This document shows positions 62,227 through 64,000 of a stretch of 64,000 nt of DNA, one piece after another (position 1 is the first letter of the stretch; each line of letters begins with the position of its first letter). The notes below the pieces were generated by a model that was given only the letters and a program-made list of their open reading frames with translations, was not told the DNA's origin and ran no database searches. Source of the DNA: Aselliscus stoliczkanus (lineage: Eukaryota > Chordata > Mammalia > Chiroptera > Hipposideridae); NCBI GenBank assembly GCA_033961575.1, contig CM066733.1:141348421-141412420 (forward strand), given 5' to 3'. The translations under genes and the position numbers were made by a program.

Positions 62227-64000
62227 AAAAGAAGAAATACTTTTAAGAAGCTTATTGAAAATGTAAAGGTTCAGTCCCAACCCCATGGGATGCTGTTTTG
62301 GGTGGTCCTGGGTTGGCACTGGAAAGCCTGGTTTCCATATAGGGAAAAGAATCTAGATCTACACAAGAGAAAGCAATCATGGGGAATTGTAGGTATTATA
62401 TATTGTTTCCAGGTGTTGCTGTGAGAAACTGCTGCTGTTACAACATAAGAATAATTTTATCCCCTTCTAGCATACAGATGTCTTTCTTTTTGTTTGGTAC
62501 ACTGTTGTAGGACAAGCTTAATTTACAGCTGGATTTGGGTGACTCTGTGATTTCTTATAGAGGTAGCTGAGTATCTGTCATTGATTCTTGGTTACATTAA
62601 GGGGCCTGGGATTTATATTACACATATATCCCACCAGTGACAGCCCAAACCTGTTTGTCTACTAATGGATTTCACCTGGCATTTTTTATTAGCCAGGCTG
62701 ACTTAGCTACCTGACTTGACTGTCATAAAAAGACTTCCCTGGGAACTTCTGCCTTGAGCTGTCTCAAAGCCAATATTCAATGTGAAGATTTTGGTAGCAC
62801 AACCCACAGATGAAATGTCCCCTGTAGGAATAAGGATCCTAGGGGGCTAGTACCTGGATAGCCCTTGGTGCTTAGCTTCACTGTCTTTCTCTTACTGTAC
62901 TGTGCCTTTTGCCTTTAAATCAAAACATTACACAAGTATGTTCTGTGAGTCTCCTGAATCCTTTCAAATACCTGAACTTGTGGAATCTTTGTACATTAAA
63001 AAATACCATTATTGGAAAAGTTAGTGTAACATAACTTACAATAGTTTGATATAATTGAATATTGAGTTAGAGTAATGATTGTCTTTATAAAACCTAGGCT
63101 GAGGCAAGTACGTATTACTAGTAAGGAGAACATTGATGACAAACCCAGAAGTGTGTAGCTTAAAATGAGTAAAGAAGAAAAGTATGAATAAGCAAGAGTA
63201 TAGAAGAGGATGACACATACAAGAATCTTCTTAAGGTGACCATGTGCTGAAGACCATTGTGTGGTCATTGACTTGCTCCAAGGTTCTTGAATTGACATTT
63301 CAGCTCCTGGAGGGTCCCAGCAGAACCTCAGTGTAAAATCACAAAGGGGTTTAACCTTCAGGAATATGAATATTCCTTTTCATTTGTCCAGAGAGTTGGA
63401 AATGCAGACAGCCTGGAATAATTTACATTCATGAACAGACATTCCAATAAAAATGTCCCCATAACATTAGATTGGTAGATTGGAATATGTTCGCTAAGAC
63501 CACGGAATCTAATTGTATTTTAGATATGTAAGTATTATAGCTTTTCAACAGGCACATATTTCAATCCATCCAGAAAATGAGCACAGTATTATAGTGCATA
63601 TTCATAAACCATAAAAGGATATAACTGTATATGATCCATTTAGAGTTACTTAAAGGGTCCTTTTGCAATTGTGCCAGTCAGTGCCCCACCTTTACAATTT
63701 TTTCAGATTTATTTAATTACAAATGAAGCATGAACTGGCTATATCTGCGATCCTGGAAATATTTTCCCATTAATTTTTAATTTTGTGGCCAGTTTGTCCA
63801 TAATGGAATGTGTTATTTCATTTTTCTGTCAGGATTTTATCCAGGGTCTATTGAATATTGTATCCAGTATTACCAGCTAGCCACTCTAGTTTTGTCAGAT
63901 ATTATCTTCACAGATCTTACAATGCAACCATTCTGGCATTTCTTTTAGGAATTTCTTATCTGGCTAGATTTCTTGTATCTATAATTGAATGCTTAAACTT

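Larger units (their letters stand above)
56279..64000 (+). other. GRM1: GRM1 intron, 5' part, downstream of exon 56152-56278
   Basis: The intron starts with the donor GTAGGA and splits the Gly577 codon after its first base. The large exon for the seven-helix domain is expected further downstream and is not in the window. Repeats listed separately are a DNA-element-like stretch (56.7-57.2 kb), a MIR, a MER5A-like piece, a young L1 and a dimeric SINE. 59634-60540, 60875-62100 and 62230-64000 show nothing I can name. Confidence 0.85.

Overview
This is a mammalian genomic window: about 64 kb of the + strand locus of GRM1, the gene for metabotropic glutamate receptor 1. Four consecutive coding exons can be read at 2148-2383, 38949-39195, 43614-43782 and 56152-56278. 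They splice in compatible phases with GT/AG borders at every exposed boundary and join into an uninterrupted stretch matching residues 318-577 of mGluR1 (numbering checked against the known contacts D318, R323 and K409 and the N-glycan sites N397 and N515). Exons 1-2 and the first half of exon 3 complete the second lobe of the Venus-flytrap glutamate-binding domain. Most of exon 3 is the end of that domain, and its last few codons start the cysteine-rich domain, which exon 4 continues. The upstream ligand-domain exons and the downstream exon with the seven-membrane-helix domain lie outside the window. Roughly 1.2% of the window is coding and the rest is intron.

The host is most likely a bat. 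The intron carries several copies of a short (about 105-120 bp) tRNA-derived SINE and three copies of a larger dimeric tRNA-like SINE that resembles Rhin-1 of horseshoe and related bats, and the L1 3' ends belong to one lineage. This points to Chiroptera, perhaps Yinpterochiroptera, but the species cannot be settled by reading alone.

Layout. 1-2147: end of an upstream intron (L2, SINE and MIR fragments). 2148-2383: exon encoding D318-T395. 2384-38948: a 36.6-kb intron with most of the mobile DNA, including a nested cluster at 11.0-16.0 kb (retroviral-type LTR, several minus-strand L1 pieces, a full-length but dead mariner inside one L1, and a SINE inside the same L1). 38949-39195: exon encoding N397-G477. 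39196-43613: a 4.4-kb intron with a long TA microsatellite. 43614-43782: exon encoding Y479-K534. 43783-56151: a 12.4-kb intron with L2, MIR, SINE and a HAL1-like element. 56152-56278: exon encoding V535-T576. 56279-64000: start of the next intron, with a 5'-truncated L1 that has perfect 15-bp target duplications and a reversed dimeric SINE.

No second gene, tRNA, rRNA, CRISPR array or operon-like system was found. The other open frames are short chance or repeat-derived frames. The most noteworthy non-gene items are the mariner, the datable nest of insertions around it, the two SINE families, and several tracts likely to form non-B DNA. I saw nothing that supports a new biological system.
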